Shown: positions 53,399-61,736 of the stretch, one piece after another | How positions within the stretch are numbered: the stretch's first letter is position 1 | Layout of the letters: each line of letters opens with the position of its first letter | Assembly: GCF_011290685.1 (NCBI RefSeq) | Contig: NZ_JAANYN010000003.1 | Span: forward strand, 515,076 to 579,075 | DNA length: 64,000 nucleotides | Source of the DNA: Cyclobacterium plantarum | GTDB lineage: Bacteria > Bacteroidota > Bacteroidia > Cytophagales > Cyclobacteriaceae | Direction: 5' to 3' | Made by a program: the position numbers and the translations under genes | The notes under the pieces: model-generated | Databases searched by the model: none | The model's input: the letters and a program-made list of their open reading frames with translations, nothing else | What the model was told of the DNA's origin: nothing

Positions 53399-53809
53399 AT
53401 GAAAGTTGCCGTCTACAGAAAAGCTCATTTTAATGCCGCACACCGTTTGCACAATCCCAACTGGACAGCAGAAAAAAACAGGGAAGTTTTTGGAAAGTGT
53501 AATAATGATAATTATCATGGACACAACTATGACCTTATTGTAAAGCTTGAGGGTCCTATTGATCCCAATACAGGTTATGTCTACGACATGAAGCTGTTAA
53601 AGGATCTGATAAAGCAGTATGTTAGCGATAGATTTGATCACAAAAACCTAAATTTAGATACAGATGAATTTAAAACCCTTAACCCAACTGCAGAAAACAT
53701 TGCTGTGGTTATTTGGAATATTTTGAGAGAAAAAATTGAAAAAAAATACGACTTAACAGTTCGATTATATGAAACAGAAAGAAACTTTGTTGAATTCAGC
53801 GGGAATTGA
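53399..53809 (+). CDS. queD: 6-pyruvoyl-tetrahydropterin synthase / QueD family
   Basis: This 136-residue protein has zinc and active-site motifs AHFNAAHRLHNP, GKCNNDNYHGHNYDL and later DHKNLNLD. It acts on dihydroneopterin triphosphate, in queuosine or tetrahydropterin synthesis. folE, which makes its substrate, starts inside it with a 41-base overlap, so substrate and product enzymes are coupled. Whether it is QueD or a PTPS cannot be decided by eye. Confidence 0.9.
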   Translation: MKVAVYRKAHFNAAHRLHNPNWTAEKNREVFGKCNNDNYHGHNYDLIVKLEGPIDPNTGYVYDMKLLKDLIKQYVSDRFDHKNLNLDTDEFKTLNPTAENIAVVIWNILREKIEKKYDLTVRLYETERNFVEFSGN

Positions 53810-54464
53810 TCTCAATATAGAGGAATTGGGCGATGAGCATGTGGCATTTTCACATGATACGCCATTGCGGGGAGATGCCTTTGAGATGGATGATGAGCTT
53901 AAAATGGAATTGATAGAAAAACATTTTAAGGAAATCATGTATGTACTGGGCCTGGATTTAACCGATGATAGCCTTAAAGGCACACCCAAGCGGGTAGCAA
54001 AAATGTTTGTTAAAGAGGTTTTTAGTGGTCTTGATCCAAAAAATAAACCGGAGGCCAAACTTTTTGAGAATAAATTTCGGTACAAGGAAATGTTGGTAGA
54101 GAAAGACATTACCTTCTATTCCCACTGTGAGCACCATTTCGTGCCTATTTTCGGTAAAGCACATGTCGCCTATGTTTCCAATGGTCATGTAATCGGCTTG
54201 TCCAAAATAAACCGTATTGTTCAGTATTTTGCCAAAAGGCCTCAGGTACAGGAGAGACTGACTGTACAGATCGGCAATGAGCTCAGGGAAGCACTTGGTA
54301 CAGAAGATGTAGCCGTAATCCTGGATGCGGATCACATGTGTGTTTCCAGCAGAGGTGTTAAAGACAACAGCAGTAGTACAGTGACTTCTTTTTATAGCGG
54401 AATATTTGAGAAAGAGGATCAAAAAAGAAATGAATTTCTCAAATATCTGGAATTGCCCAGGTAG
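53769..54464 (+). CDS. folE: GTP cyclohydrolase I
   Basis: This 231-residue enzyme makes dihydroneopterin triphosphate from GTP. Motifs are TPKRVAKMFVKEVFSGLDP, TFYSHCEHHFVPIFGKAHVAY, GLSKINRIVQYFAKRPQVQERLT and HMCVSSRGVKDNSSS. The start overlaps the previous gene, and a plausible second start is not needed. A terminator follows. Confidence 0.96.
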   Translation: MKQKETLLNSAGIDLNIEELGDEHVAFSHDTPLRGDAFEMDDELKMELIEKHFKEIMYVLGLDLTDDSLKGTPKRVAKMFVKEVFSGLDPKNKPEAKLFENKFRYKEMLVEKDITFYSHCEHHFVPIFGKAHVAYVSNGHVIGLSKINRIVQYFAKRPQVQERLTVQIGNELREALGTEDVAVILDADHMCVSSRGVKDNSSSTVTSFYSGIFEKEDQKRNEFLKYLELPR

Positions 54465-54505
54465 CTGAAAATTTAATAAATCAAAAGCTTCATTATATAT
54501 CAGTT

Positions 54506-54541
54506 ATCTCCCGTCAGTGGCTTTGACGGGAGATTTTTTTT
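54506..54541 (+). terminator. Terminator after folE
   Basis: ATCTCCCGTCA (54506-54516) pairs with TGACGGGAGAT (54524-54534) and is followed by seven T. It is 42 bases past the folE stop. Confidence 0.92.
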
Positions 54542-54625
54542 ATTCCAAGGCAGCATTAAATTTTGGTTTAATACCTAAAAGAAGCAAACAATTTAAAGTT
54601 TAATGGATTGTATTAGTAAAATATA

Positions 54626-55312
54626 ATGAAAATGGAGCATAGAAATATTGTGATTATTGGGGGAAACAGTGGCATAGGTGGAAAAGTGAAAGAGCTATTG
54701 GAAAAAGAGGGTGCAAACGTGTTTGCCTTCTCCAAATCAAAAACCGGATCCGGAAATTTGGATATCACTTCAGGTTTCAAAGAAATAGAAGGCATACCCG
54801 AGGAAGTGCATGGGTTGGTATATTGTCCTGGAACGATTAACCTTAAGCCATTTCACCGTATTTCACTTTCTGATTTTCAAAAAGACCTTGAAATAAATTA
54901 TTTAGGGGTTGTAAAAGTATTGCAGGCATTGCAAAAGCCATTGAAAAAATCAGGCAACGCTTCGGTTGTATTATTCAGTACCGTTGCAGTACAAACGGGG
55001 ATGGGATTTCATAGCTCCATTGCTGGAGCCAAGGGTGCAGTTGAAGGGCTGAGCCGGTCCCTGGCCGCCGAATGGGCCAATGCTGGTATCAGGGTAAATA
55101 CCATCGCCCCATCCCTTACAGATACTCCTCTGGCGGAAGCTTTATTGTCCAGTCCTGAAAAGAAGGAGGCTGCAGGCAGAAGGCACCCCCTTGGAAGACA
55201 TGGAAATGTCAATGATATGGCAGAGGCGGTGGTTTTTTTATTGTCAGAAAAATCATCATGGACCACAGGCCAGGTTTTAAAAATAGACGGAGGCTTATCC
55301 AGCGTTAGATAA
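54626..55312 (+). CDS. Short-chain dehydrogenase-like protein
   Basis: This 228-residue Rossmann protein has the cofactor loop GGNSGIGG, NAG-like segment LVYCPGTI and C-terminal DTPLAEALL and KIDGGLSS. In the active-site region FHSSIAGAKGAVEG the Tyr that normally stands four residues before the Lys is Ile, so the classic SDR mechanism is altered or lost. The family with HASVA..KGAVEG is known in other bacteria, so this is not a random error. Confidence 0.88.
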   Translation: MKMEHRNIVIIGGNSGIGGKVKELLEKEGANVFAFSKSKTGSGNLDITSGFKEIEGIPEEVHGLVYCPGTINLKPFHRISLSDFQKDLEINYLGVVKVLQALQKPLKKSGNASVVLFSTVAVQTGMGFHSSIAGAKGAVEGLSRSLAAEWANAGIRVNTIAPSLTDTPLAEALLSSPEKKEAAGRRHPLGRHGNVNDMAEAVVFLLSEKSSWTTGQVLKIDGGLSSVR

Positions 55313-55394
55313 AATTTCATTATCTTACAACATTTAGGTTGAACAAAGTGTAGATGAAAAAGGGTATTGTCCCTAAAATAAATTTAAGAGTAAT

Positions 55395-55658
55395 ATGAGG
55401 ACTCCACCTGAATCATATTTGATTTTTAAGGCAGAGCTTAAAAAAGCGCAAATAGAGAAAGAACGGCTTAGAAGAGCTTATGAAGAAAAATTGCTGGAAA
55501 TGAATCTGGAACTTTCTCGTTTGAAAGAACAGATAGAAGCGCAGCAGGAGCTGATGAAAACCACCATAAACTATGCTATAAAGCTGGAAGAGGATCTGGA
55601 TAATTTTAAGGAGGAGGTAGAAAATGAAAAAAAGCAAAGGAAAAACTCTTTTCACTAA
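55395..55658 (+). CDS. Small coiled-coil protein
   Basis: This 87-residue protein is almost wholly helical and charged (heptads such as LEMNLELSRLKEQIEAQQ). No domain is recognised. It sits 37 bases before the next hypothetical gene (from its stop to 55695) in the same direction. Confidence 0.55.
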   Translation: MRTPPESYLIFKAELKKAQIEKERLRRAYEEKLLEMNLELSRLKEQIEAQQELMKTTINYAIKLEEDLDNFKEEVENEKKQRKNSFH

Positions 55659-55715
55659 ATCTATTATTCACTTATTCCGTAAAATTAGGGGTAATTGCTT
55701 TTAAACCTGCTAAAA

Positions 55716-56159
55716 ATGAATGACACCTTGAATAAATCGGCGATGAAAAACTTTGACCTATCTTTTGAAGGAAGATACGCCAGGGTTTTGGTCAATGAAA
55801 TCAGCGGAACTATCGTTTGCGAACTTCTGGTCGATTATGTACCCATTGAAGATTTCAAAGAAACTTTCCACAAAATATCAGCCATTATAAGAAAAGGAAA
55901 ATTTCATAAATTTATTTTTGACAAGAGAGCACTCAGGGCTTTTCATCAACCCAGCATGGAATGGTATTTCCTTGATTGGAAAAAAGAAATGTATGCTGAA
56001 GGCATTACGGTACACCGTAAAATCCTGCCCCCGGAAAAATGGTTTGAAAAAATGGTGATGATTGCCAAGAAAGAGATACTTGAAAAAAATCCGGGAAACA
56101 TTATTGACAACCTGGATATTAAATATTGTGATTCACTGGAGGAAGCCATTGTTACCTGA
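55716..56159 (+). CDS. Hypothetical protein with STAS/SpoIIAA-like fold
   Basis: This protein of about 147 residues has a pattern of strands and helices (GRYARVLVNEISG, FHKISAIIRKGKFHKFIFDKRAL) like the SpoIIAA/STAS proteins of Bacteroidota. The family assignment is tentative. ATG 55716 is chosen; the longer frame starts with TTG. Its stop overlaps the flavin reductase start. Confidence 0.55.
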   Translation: MNDTLNKSAMKNFDLSFEGRYARVLVNEISGTIVCELLVDYVPIEDFKETFHKISAIIRKGKFHKFIFDKRALRAFHQPSMEWYFLDWKKEMYAEGITVHRKILPPEKWFEKMVMIAKKEILEKNPGNIIDNLDIKYCDSLEEAIVT

Positions 56160-56788
56160 TGAAGCATTTTACCCTACAGGACATCCTTGATGCTGAACAA
56201 GGATTCCGAAGAGATTTTATAAACTGTCTTAGTGGTTATAAAAGCCTGAATCTTATTGGCACTATTAATCAGGAAACCAAGGTGACCAATCTTGCCCCTT
56301 TTAGTCAGGTTTTTCATATTGGAGCGAATCCCCCTTTGGTAGGTGTTTTGTTCAGGCCTCATTCGGTAGAGCGACATACTTTGGAAAATATTCGTCAAAA
56401 CAAATGCTTTACCTTAAATCATGTAATGGCATCTTTTTATAAAGCTGCGCATCAATGCAGCGCCCGGTGGAAAATTTCCGAATTTGAGGCAACAGGGTTA
56501 AAAGAGGAATATAAAGATGACTTTAAGGCTCCCTATGTGTCAGATAGTCCGCTCAAAATTGGTTGTAGTCTGGCAGATCAAATCACCCTGTCTATCAATG
56601 AAACTGTTTTGATTATTGGAAAGATTGAACATGTTTATGTTGAAGAAAAGGCATTGGGTGAAGATGGTTTTATTGATCTGGACAAGTTAGGTACGGTTAC
56701 TTCCTCAGGGATCGATGCCTATCATGTAGGGAAAAGGCTGGGCAGATTGGCCTATGCCAAACCTGATAAGCCCGTAAAGGAAATATGA
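56159..56788 (+). CDS. Flavin reductase-like FMN-binding protein
   Basis: This 209-residue protein has the split-barrel flavin-binding fold: YKSLNLIGTINQETKVTNLAPFSQVFHIGANPPLVGV, RHTLENIRQNKCFTLNHV and HVGKRLGRLAY. It could reduce FMN or act on a small aromatic. It overlaps the previous gene (ATGA). Confidence 0.88.
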   Translation: MKHFTLQDILDAEQGFRRDFINCLSGYKSLNLIGTINQETKVTNLAPFSQVFHIGANPPLVGVLFRPHSVERHTLENIRQNKCFTLNHVMASFYKAAHQCSARWKISEFEATGLKEEYKDDFKAPYVSDSPLKIGCSLADQITLSINETVLIIGKIEHVYVEEKALGEDGFIDLDKLGTVTSSGIDAYHVGKRLGRLAYAKPDKPVKEI

Positions 56789-56953
56789 CCCTGAAGCCGG
56801 CAGCCGTACTGGTTTTGTTGGTATTAGTGGAAGAAATAGCACTTTTTTGTCTTTTAAAAATAAGCCAGGCAGAGGTTAACCAGCTTTACAAACTTAGATT
56901 CCTATTTTCTACTAGCTTCAACTGCTGAATATTTCATAACAACAGGAATTGAC

Positions 56954-57229
56954 CTTGAATGGAGATATTAAAAAGACGGAAAAGCTATTTGCAAGAAAAA
57001 AAAGATTGTTTGGATTTCCATCTGGGAGAATTTCATTAAAGCCAGTTTCATTTTTGCTGAAAAAACTCGTCCGGGAGTATTGGGTTTAAGTTTTAACGAA
57101 GAAATTAAATCTACTTTTTCAAGCACAAAGCCAACAGGCAAACTGATTCCACTGATGGTTGATATAAAAGATGAAGAATCCTTTGAAGGCTTTAAAACTC
57201 TGCTCAACTATAAAAAGAACCTTCGATAA
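56954..57229 (+). pseudogene. DUF3788 C-terminal remnant
   Basis: Read in one frame, this gives LEWRY, a TAA stop, then KDGKAICKKKKIVWISIWEN, FIKASFIFAEKTRPG and a normal stop at 57229. This matches the C-terminal half of DUF3788 proteins, with an in-frame nonsense codon. No start and no N-terminal half are seen. The remnant is probably non-functional. Confidence 0.7.
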
Positions 57230-57241
57230 AATTTCAACCTG

Positions 57242-57958
57242 ATGAAAGAAGAACTAATGGATAAAATAAGATTGGCATTGCAAAATAATGCCGGTATTAA
57301 AACACGGAATGATGCGAGTCGTTTTTTTAAAAAAGGAGAGAAAGCTTTAGTCTATGGAGCTAAAACTGCCGAAGTCACCAAAATAGCAAAGGAATTAAAC
57401 AAACAGATAAAGACGTATTCCAAACAACATGTTTTTGATATTTGCGAAGAGCTATGGAAATCCGGGTATCTTGAAGAAGCGATAATTGCTTGCAAGTTTA
57501 CTGAGTCTTTAAAGAAACAATACGAAACCGCTGACTTTGAATTTTTTAAACGTTTGGTGAATAAATATGTAAACAATTGGGCAGATTGCGATACACTTTG
57601 TAACCATACCATAGGAACATTTATAATGATGTATCCCGAATATCTTAACGAATTAAAGAAATGGGCAAAATCAAATAATCGATGGACAAAAAGAGCTTCT
57701 GCCGTAAGCCTGATTATACCTGCAAGAAAGGGATTGTTTCTGAAAGAAATATTTGAAATTGCAGACATTTTACTTTTAGATAAAGACGATATGGTGCAAA
57801 AAGGTTACGGTTGGATGTTGAAAGCTGCAAGTGAAAGTAACCAAAAGGAAGTTTTTGATTATGTGGTATCAAAAAAAGAGGTAATGCCACGGATAGCACT
57901 TCGTTACGCCATTGAAAAAATGCCGAAAGAATTAAAAGCCGAAGCAATGAAAAAATGA
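57242..57958 (+). CDS. DNA alkylation repair protein (AlkD-like)
   Basis: This 238-residue all-helical protein has AlkD-type HEAT repeats (MDKIRLALQNNAGIKTRNDASRFFK, YLEEAIIACKFTESLKK, WADCDTLCNHTIGTFI, WTKRASAVSLIIPARKGLFL). AlkD removes bulky alkylated bases. It starts 13 bases after the DUF3788 remnant. Confidence 0.88.
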   Translation: MKEELMDKIRLALQNNAGIKTRNDASRFFKKGEKALVYGAKTAEVTKIAKELNKQIKTYSKQHVFDICEELWKSGYLEEAIIACKFTESLKKQYETADFEFFKRLVNKYVNNWADCDTLCNHTIGTFIMMYPEYLNELKKWAKSNNRWTKRASAVSLIIPARKGLFLKEIFEIADILLLDKDDMVQKGYGWMLKAASESNQKEVFDYVVSKKEVMPRIALRYAIEKMPKELKAEAMKK

Positions 57959-58368
57959 GAGACTGCCTATAATCGAGGATGGCCGCAGGCCATAACCATA
58001 AGCCTGCGGAGCACCCCTCACTCGACCAAACGTAGGTAAGGGCCTTACCGATGAATCGGTACAGACTGTATCTCCCTGCATGTTCGGCTCATCGCTAAAA
58101 TCATCCGCCGCGGCGAATGATTTCTTAACGCTTGGGCCTGCTTAAGATGAGGCTGCACCAATAGGGGACTCCCCGTCGAATTTGTAGGTAGTCCAGCGTT
58201 CAGTCCTTTGGTTGAAACATACGATTTCAAGCAATATTTTCCAAATGAGATTTTTGGATATTTTACATTTATTATTGTTGCCGCTAGGTATTCGGTTGGC
58301 GATTACTTCTGTATCAGAGTGGCCTTTGTAGTTCATATATATTAAAACTTGTCAGAAACTATATTATT
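57959..58368. other. Non-coding stretch with a CCGCCGCGGCG palindrome
   Basis: These 410 bases have no convincing gene. ATCATCCGCCGCGGCGAATG (58100-58119) and the following AT make an almost perfect 22-base palindrome (one mismatched pair) sharing its core with 22963-22976. Other parts look like decayed DNA. Confidence 0.5.
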
Positions 58369-58574
58369 TCAATCCTCCACAAACTCCAGCATATCCCCCG
58401 GCTGACAATCGAAGGCCTTGCGGATCGCTTCCAAGGTGGTAAATCGGACGGCTTTTGCCTTACCGGTCTTAAGGATGGAAAGATTGGATAGGGGATATCC
58501 ACCTTTTCGGAGAGTTCGTTCAGGGATATTTTCCGTTTTGCCATCATGACATCTAAATTTTCGACAATGGACAT
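58369..58574 (-). pseudogene. XRE-family regulator with frameshift
   Basis: The minus strand encodes MSIVENLDVMMAKRKISLN, ELSEKVDI, then after a one-base deletion in a run of C (near 58495) LSNLSILKTGKAKAVRF, TTLEAIRKAFDCQPGDML and EFVED. Together they make a typical small XRE helix-turn-helix protein (about 68 residues) seen in many Bacteroidota. The missing base means either a real pseudogene or a sequencing error in the C-run. Confidence 0.75.
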
Positions 58575-58718
58575 GGTTATACAGTAAGGTCGTTATCGGT
58601 TTGGATTGATGAATGGGTTTAAATGCTTTGCATAAATGTCTTTGTAGAAGGCAAAAGCCAAGGAGATAGAAATAAGTTTCTAGTTGGTAATTTGTCAAAA
58701 TTGTGATAGTTTAGCGAT

Positions 58719-59489
58719 ATGATGAAGGGTAAATGGACGTTTTTTGGATTGGTTGTAGGACTTGGATATTTGGGATTCCCGGGTCTTGTGGAAGCGCAGG
58801 AAAGAAAAATCATCCCCCTGGACGCGCATTTTTTGCCCATAGCATCCGGCGATGAAGATCAAAAATACAGCAAAATAGTCACCGTTTCCCCGGAGGGGGA
58901 ATTGGTAGAAAAAACCTATGACCTTAATTACGCTTTAGTCTCTGCGAAAAAATCGATGTTTGAAGCGTCTGAGCCTCTAGAGCCGGTCTGGGAAGAAGAG
59001 AAACATTATGCCTCGGATGGCACCTTGAAGTATACGCAGTTCAAGTATCGGAAAGATAATGCCAACTATACCAAAGTATTTGTTGGGGACAAACCGGTGC
59101 TCGACCTGGTTTGCGATAGCTCACTAAACTGCGAAGGCTTCTTTATAGCCCCCGACGGAGAAGAGGAAGCCGTGGATAGGGATATTTTTAAGCCTGGTTT
59201 ACCTGACATGAAGGCCTGGAACGAATTCCTGGGCAAGAACCTGTCCTATCCCCAATCTGCCAGAAATAACCGGGCAGAAGGGGAAATCTGGCTTGGTCTG
59301 AAAATCGATGAGCGGGGGGAATTGATGGATAGCTTCGTGGTAAACCGCGCTTCCTCAGATCCCAGCCTGGTCAAAGAAGTGGAACGGGTACTGGAACGAT
59401 ACGCCGGGGGTTTCCTGCCTGCCCGTGATCTTCAAGGCAGTCCCACCACTGCATGGATGTATCTTCCGATTCGATTTCGATTGGGGTAG
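58719..59489 (+). CDS. Secreted TonB C-terminal-like protein
   Basis: This 256-residue protein has a signal peptide (FFGLVVGLGYLGFPGLVEAQ) and a C-terminal TonB-like domain (LSYPQSARNNRAEGEIWLGLKIDERGEL and YLPIRFRL). There is no transmembrane anchor, so it is not a classic energy transducer. Such proteins are common in Bacteroidota and poorly understood. Two ATG codons (58719 and 58722) are possible. Confidence 0.8.
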   Translation: MMKGKWTFFGLVVGLGYLGFPGLVEAQERKIIPLDAHFLPIASGDEDQKYSKIVTVSPEGELVEKTYDLNYALVSAKKSMFEASEPLEPVWEEEKHYASDGTLKYTQFKYRKDNANYTKVFVGDKPVLDLVCDSSLNCEGFFIAPDGEEEAVDRDIFKPGLPDMKAWNEFLGKNLSYPQSARNNRAEGEIWLGLKIDERGELMDSFVVNRASSDPSLVKEVERVLERYAGGFLPARDLQGSPTTAWMYLPIRFRLG

Positions 59490-60028
59490 GTATCACTTTT
59501 CCCAAGCTCGGACATACCTACTTGATGGAACAACCGCAGGGAAGAATAAATTTTCAAGAAAGTCAGGTTGTTCTCTGTTAGTAAATCGCATCCTGCGATG
59601 AAGAGACATTTGATAAGGCTTCAAATGCTGAATACGGTGTAAAACGCCTAATCCAGGAAATAACGGTGTTGACCGCAGGCTTTCCGGATTCCTACGATTC
59701 GTTCATCAAATAAATGCCGGAATAATTGGCGAAGGAACTTCACTTTGGAAATTGGATGAATGGAAAGCGGATGATGAATCCGATAATTGCAGTGAATAGG
59801 GCTTGATTTCTTATCCGAATTCCTTAATTTGACCAGCGAAATCAGGAGATGAGTTGTGGACATAGTACATATACACGCAACTGCCCTTTCAAGACATAGC
59901 TATATACAGATGTTGTGTGCCATGCGAAAAAGCCAACCGCACATTTAGGCACATTTGCTTGCCCCAACGCACGTGCGACCACTTCACAAGCAAAAGAGCC
60001 TAAATTTTCCCAACGCTTGAGAATTTTA
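59490..60028. other. Left flank of the metal island
   Basis: These 539 bases hold no convincing gene. GCTATATACAGATGTTGTGTGC lies at 59899-59920 (22 bases; core TGTTGTGTGC) and is partly repeated inverted at 63455-63476, marking the likely left end of a transferred cluster. The stretch from 59490 to 59860 looks like decayed coding DNA. Confidence 0.5.
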
Positions 60029-60069
60029 TATTTAAGTATTTGCTTAAATAAGTAATAAATGTAACTTTG
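60029..60069 (+). promoter_or_regulatory. arsR promoter with overlapping operator
   Basis: TATTTAAG (60029-60036) and CTTAAATA (60043-60050) form a perfect inverted repeat, a typical ArsR/SmtB-type operator. The promoter TTTG (60039-60042), 19 bases, TAACTTTG (60062-60069) overlaps it, so the repressor would cover the -33 box. The arsR ATG is only 4 bases after the -7 element, which implies a leaderless or almost leaderless mRNA. Confidence 0.8.
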
Positions 60070-60073
60070 TTTT

Positions 60074-60448
60074 ATGGAAAATAATTCTTGCATAAGACAA
60101 CAAGCTGATATTAAACAGATAAATCGTTGTAAAGAGACAGTTTCGGAATTAAACGAATCGTTCGACTATTTAGCAAACAGACTTTCATTAGTTGGAAATA
60201 GCGTTCGGCTGAAAATACTTTACTTACTCTTTGAGGAAAAAAGACTTTGCGTTTGTGATTTAAGCGATATTCTTGGTATGAACATTTCTGCAATCTCTCA
60301 ACATTTGAGAAAAATGAAAGACCGAAATTTAATAGAAACGGAAAGAGAAGCTCAAACAATATTTTACTCATTGACAGCGGAATACGAAAAAATGTTAAAT
60401 CCGTTCTTTGAGATACTTGATAAAAACAAAATCTTGGAAACGATATGA
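60074..60448 (+). CDS. ArsR/SmtB-family metal-sensing repressor
   Basis: This 124-residue winged-helix protein has RLKILYLLFEEKRLCVCDLSD, where Cys59 and Cys61 in the recognition-helix area form the classic metal site, and ISAISQHLRKMKDRNLIETE. Further Cys are at 6 and 19. It should leave DNA when metal binds and so derepress the operon. It overlaps merTP by 4 bases. Confidence 0.93.
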   Translation: MENNSCIRQQADIKQINRCKETVSELNESFDYLANRLSLVGNSVRLKILYLLFEEKRLCVCDLSDILGMNISAISQHLRKMKDRNLIETEREAQTIFYSLTAEYEKMLNPFFEILDKNKILETI

Positions 60449-61059
60449 AAAGTGAAAACAAATTAATTGGTGCAGGTTTGTTAACCGCGATTACAGCTTC
60501 ATTATGTTGTATTACACCAGTTTTGGCTCTAATCGCAGGAACGAGCGGAATTGCTTCAACATTTTCTTGGATAGAACCTTTTAGACCTTATTTAATCGGA
60601 CTGACAATTTTAGTTCTCGGTTTTGCTTGGTATCAAAAACTAAAACCTCGTAAAGAAATTGACTGTGAATGCGAAACGGACGAAAAACCAAAATTTATTC
60701 AATCAAAGAAATTTTTAGGAATTGTAACTGTATTTGCAATTGTGATGTTGGCTTTCCCATACTATTCAGGAATTTTTTACCCAAATACAGAAAAACAAGT
60801 AATCGTAGTTGACAAATCGGACATTAAAACAACGGAATTTAAAATCAGCGGAATGACTTGTGTGAGTTGTGAAGAACACGTCAATCACGAAGTAAATAAA
60901 CTCAACGGAATTGTAAACTCAAAAGCGTCCTACGAAAATGGAAATGCAATCGTTGAATTTGACAAAACCAAAACCAATGAAAAGGAAATCGAGAAAGCAA
61001 TTAACTCAACAGGGTATAAAGTAACCGATAAAAAAGAAAACAAATGGAAGTCCAATTAA
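60445..61059 (+). CDS. merTP: MerT-MerP fusion, mercury transport protein
   Basis: This 204-residue protein has an N-terminal MerT-like part with three membrane segments and the Cys pair in ASLCCITP (21, 22) plus Cys74 and Cys76. A C-terminal HMA domain follows with GMTCVSC (Cys139, Cys142). MerT imports Hg(II), and the HMA (MerP-like) part would capture it in the periplasm. The fusion MerTP is known in Bacteroidota. No merA is visible in this window. Confidence 0.92.
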   Translation: MKSENKLIGAGLLTAITASLCCITPVLALIAGTSGIASTFSWIEPFRPYLIGLTILVLGFAWYQKLKPRKEIDCECETDEKPKFIQSKKFLGIVTVFAIVMLAFPYYSGIFYPNTEKQVIVVDKSDIKTTEFKISGMTCVSCEEHVNHEVNKLNGIVNSKASYENGNAIVEFDKTKTNEKEIEKAINSTGYKVTDKKENKWKSN

Positions 61060-61250
61060 AATCAGAAATTACTTGTCCAAACTGCGGACATAAAAAAGTG
61101 GAGGATATGCCAACTGATGCTTGTCAATTTTTTTACGAGTGTGAGAATTGTAAAACAGTTTTGAAACCTAATAAAGGGGATTGCTGTGTCTATTGTAGTT
61201 ATGGTTCTGTAAAATGTCCTTCAATTCAAGAGAAAGAAAGTTGTTGCTAA
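61044..61250 (+). CDS. GDCCVxC-domain protein
   Basis: This 68-residue protein has CxxC (CPNCGHKK), CQFFYECENCK and the signature GDCCVYCSYGSVKCPS, the small Cys-rich family found with mercury resistance genes. It ends with CC. Metal binding is likely; the exact role is unknown. The start overlaps merTP by 16 bases. Confidence 0.88.
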   Translation: MEVQLKSEITCPNCGHKKVEDMPTDACQFFYECENCKTVLKPNKGDCCVYCSYGSVKCPSIQEKESCC

Positions 61251-61398
61251 TAAATCAACTACAGAAAAACCAAAAGAGCCTGAATTTCCCCTCGTTCGAT
61301 AGAAAACTAAAAATATTTGAAAATAAACTTGGAGACCACCCCCTGACCAGTCGCACCTTTGTACCGTAGTTAATATTAATCATTAAAAACGTAAAACA

Positions 61399-61671
61399 AT
61401 GAAAAGACAAATTGAAGTATTTACAGCCGGGTGTCCGGTATGTGAACCAACTGTAAAAACAGTAAAAGAAATGGCTTGCGACTCTTGTGAAGTAACCGTT
61501 TACGACCTTGTTAAACAATGTGACGACAAAGTCTGCGTAGACAAAATGAAAGAGTATAACATTACTTCTCTACCAGCGGTTGCAGTTAACGGGAAATTAC
61601 TTGCTTGTTGTCAGAACAGAGGAGTAAGTAAGGAAGAATTAGCAGCAGCAGGTATTGGTAAAGCCATTTAA
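61399..61671 (+). CDS. Small thioredoxin-like protein
   Basis: This 90-residue protein has the redox motif CPVC (12-15) in FTAGCPVCEPTV, the cis-Pro SLPAVAVNGK, and several more Cys (C27, C30, C41, C46, C65, C66). It belongs to the TrxA/glutaredoxin-like proteins seen in mer and ars loci. It may reduce or hold a metal. A terminator follows. Confidence 0.85.
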   Translation: MKRQIEVFTAGCPVCEPTVKTVKEMACDSCEVTVYDLVKQCDDKVCVDKMKEYNITSLPAVAVNGKLLACCQNRGVSKEELAAAGIGKAI

Positions 61672-61685
61672 TTTATTAACCCATT

Positions 61686-61724
61686 ACCACCCAACTTGCA
61701 AATAATGGAGGTTGGGTGGTTTTT
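61686..61724 (+). terminator. Terminator after the thioredoxin-like gene
   Basis: ACCACCCAAC (61686-61695) pairs perfectly with GTTGGGTGGT (61711-61720), followed by TTTT. It rules out the GTG at 61716 as the start of the next gene. Confidence 0.9.
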
Positions 61725-61736
61725 AACTTAATTAAT

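Noticed and set aside
61716..61736. Longer start (GTG) for the CsoR-HMA gene
   Set aside because: The GTG lies inside the 3' arm of the preceding terminator; ATG 61737 is used.
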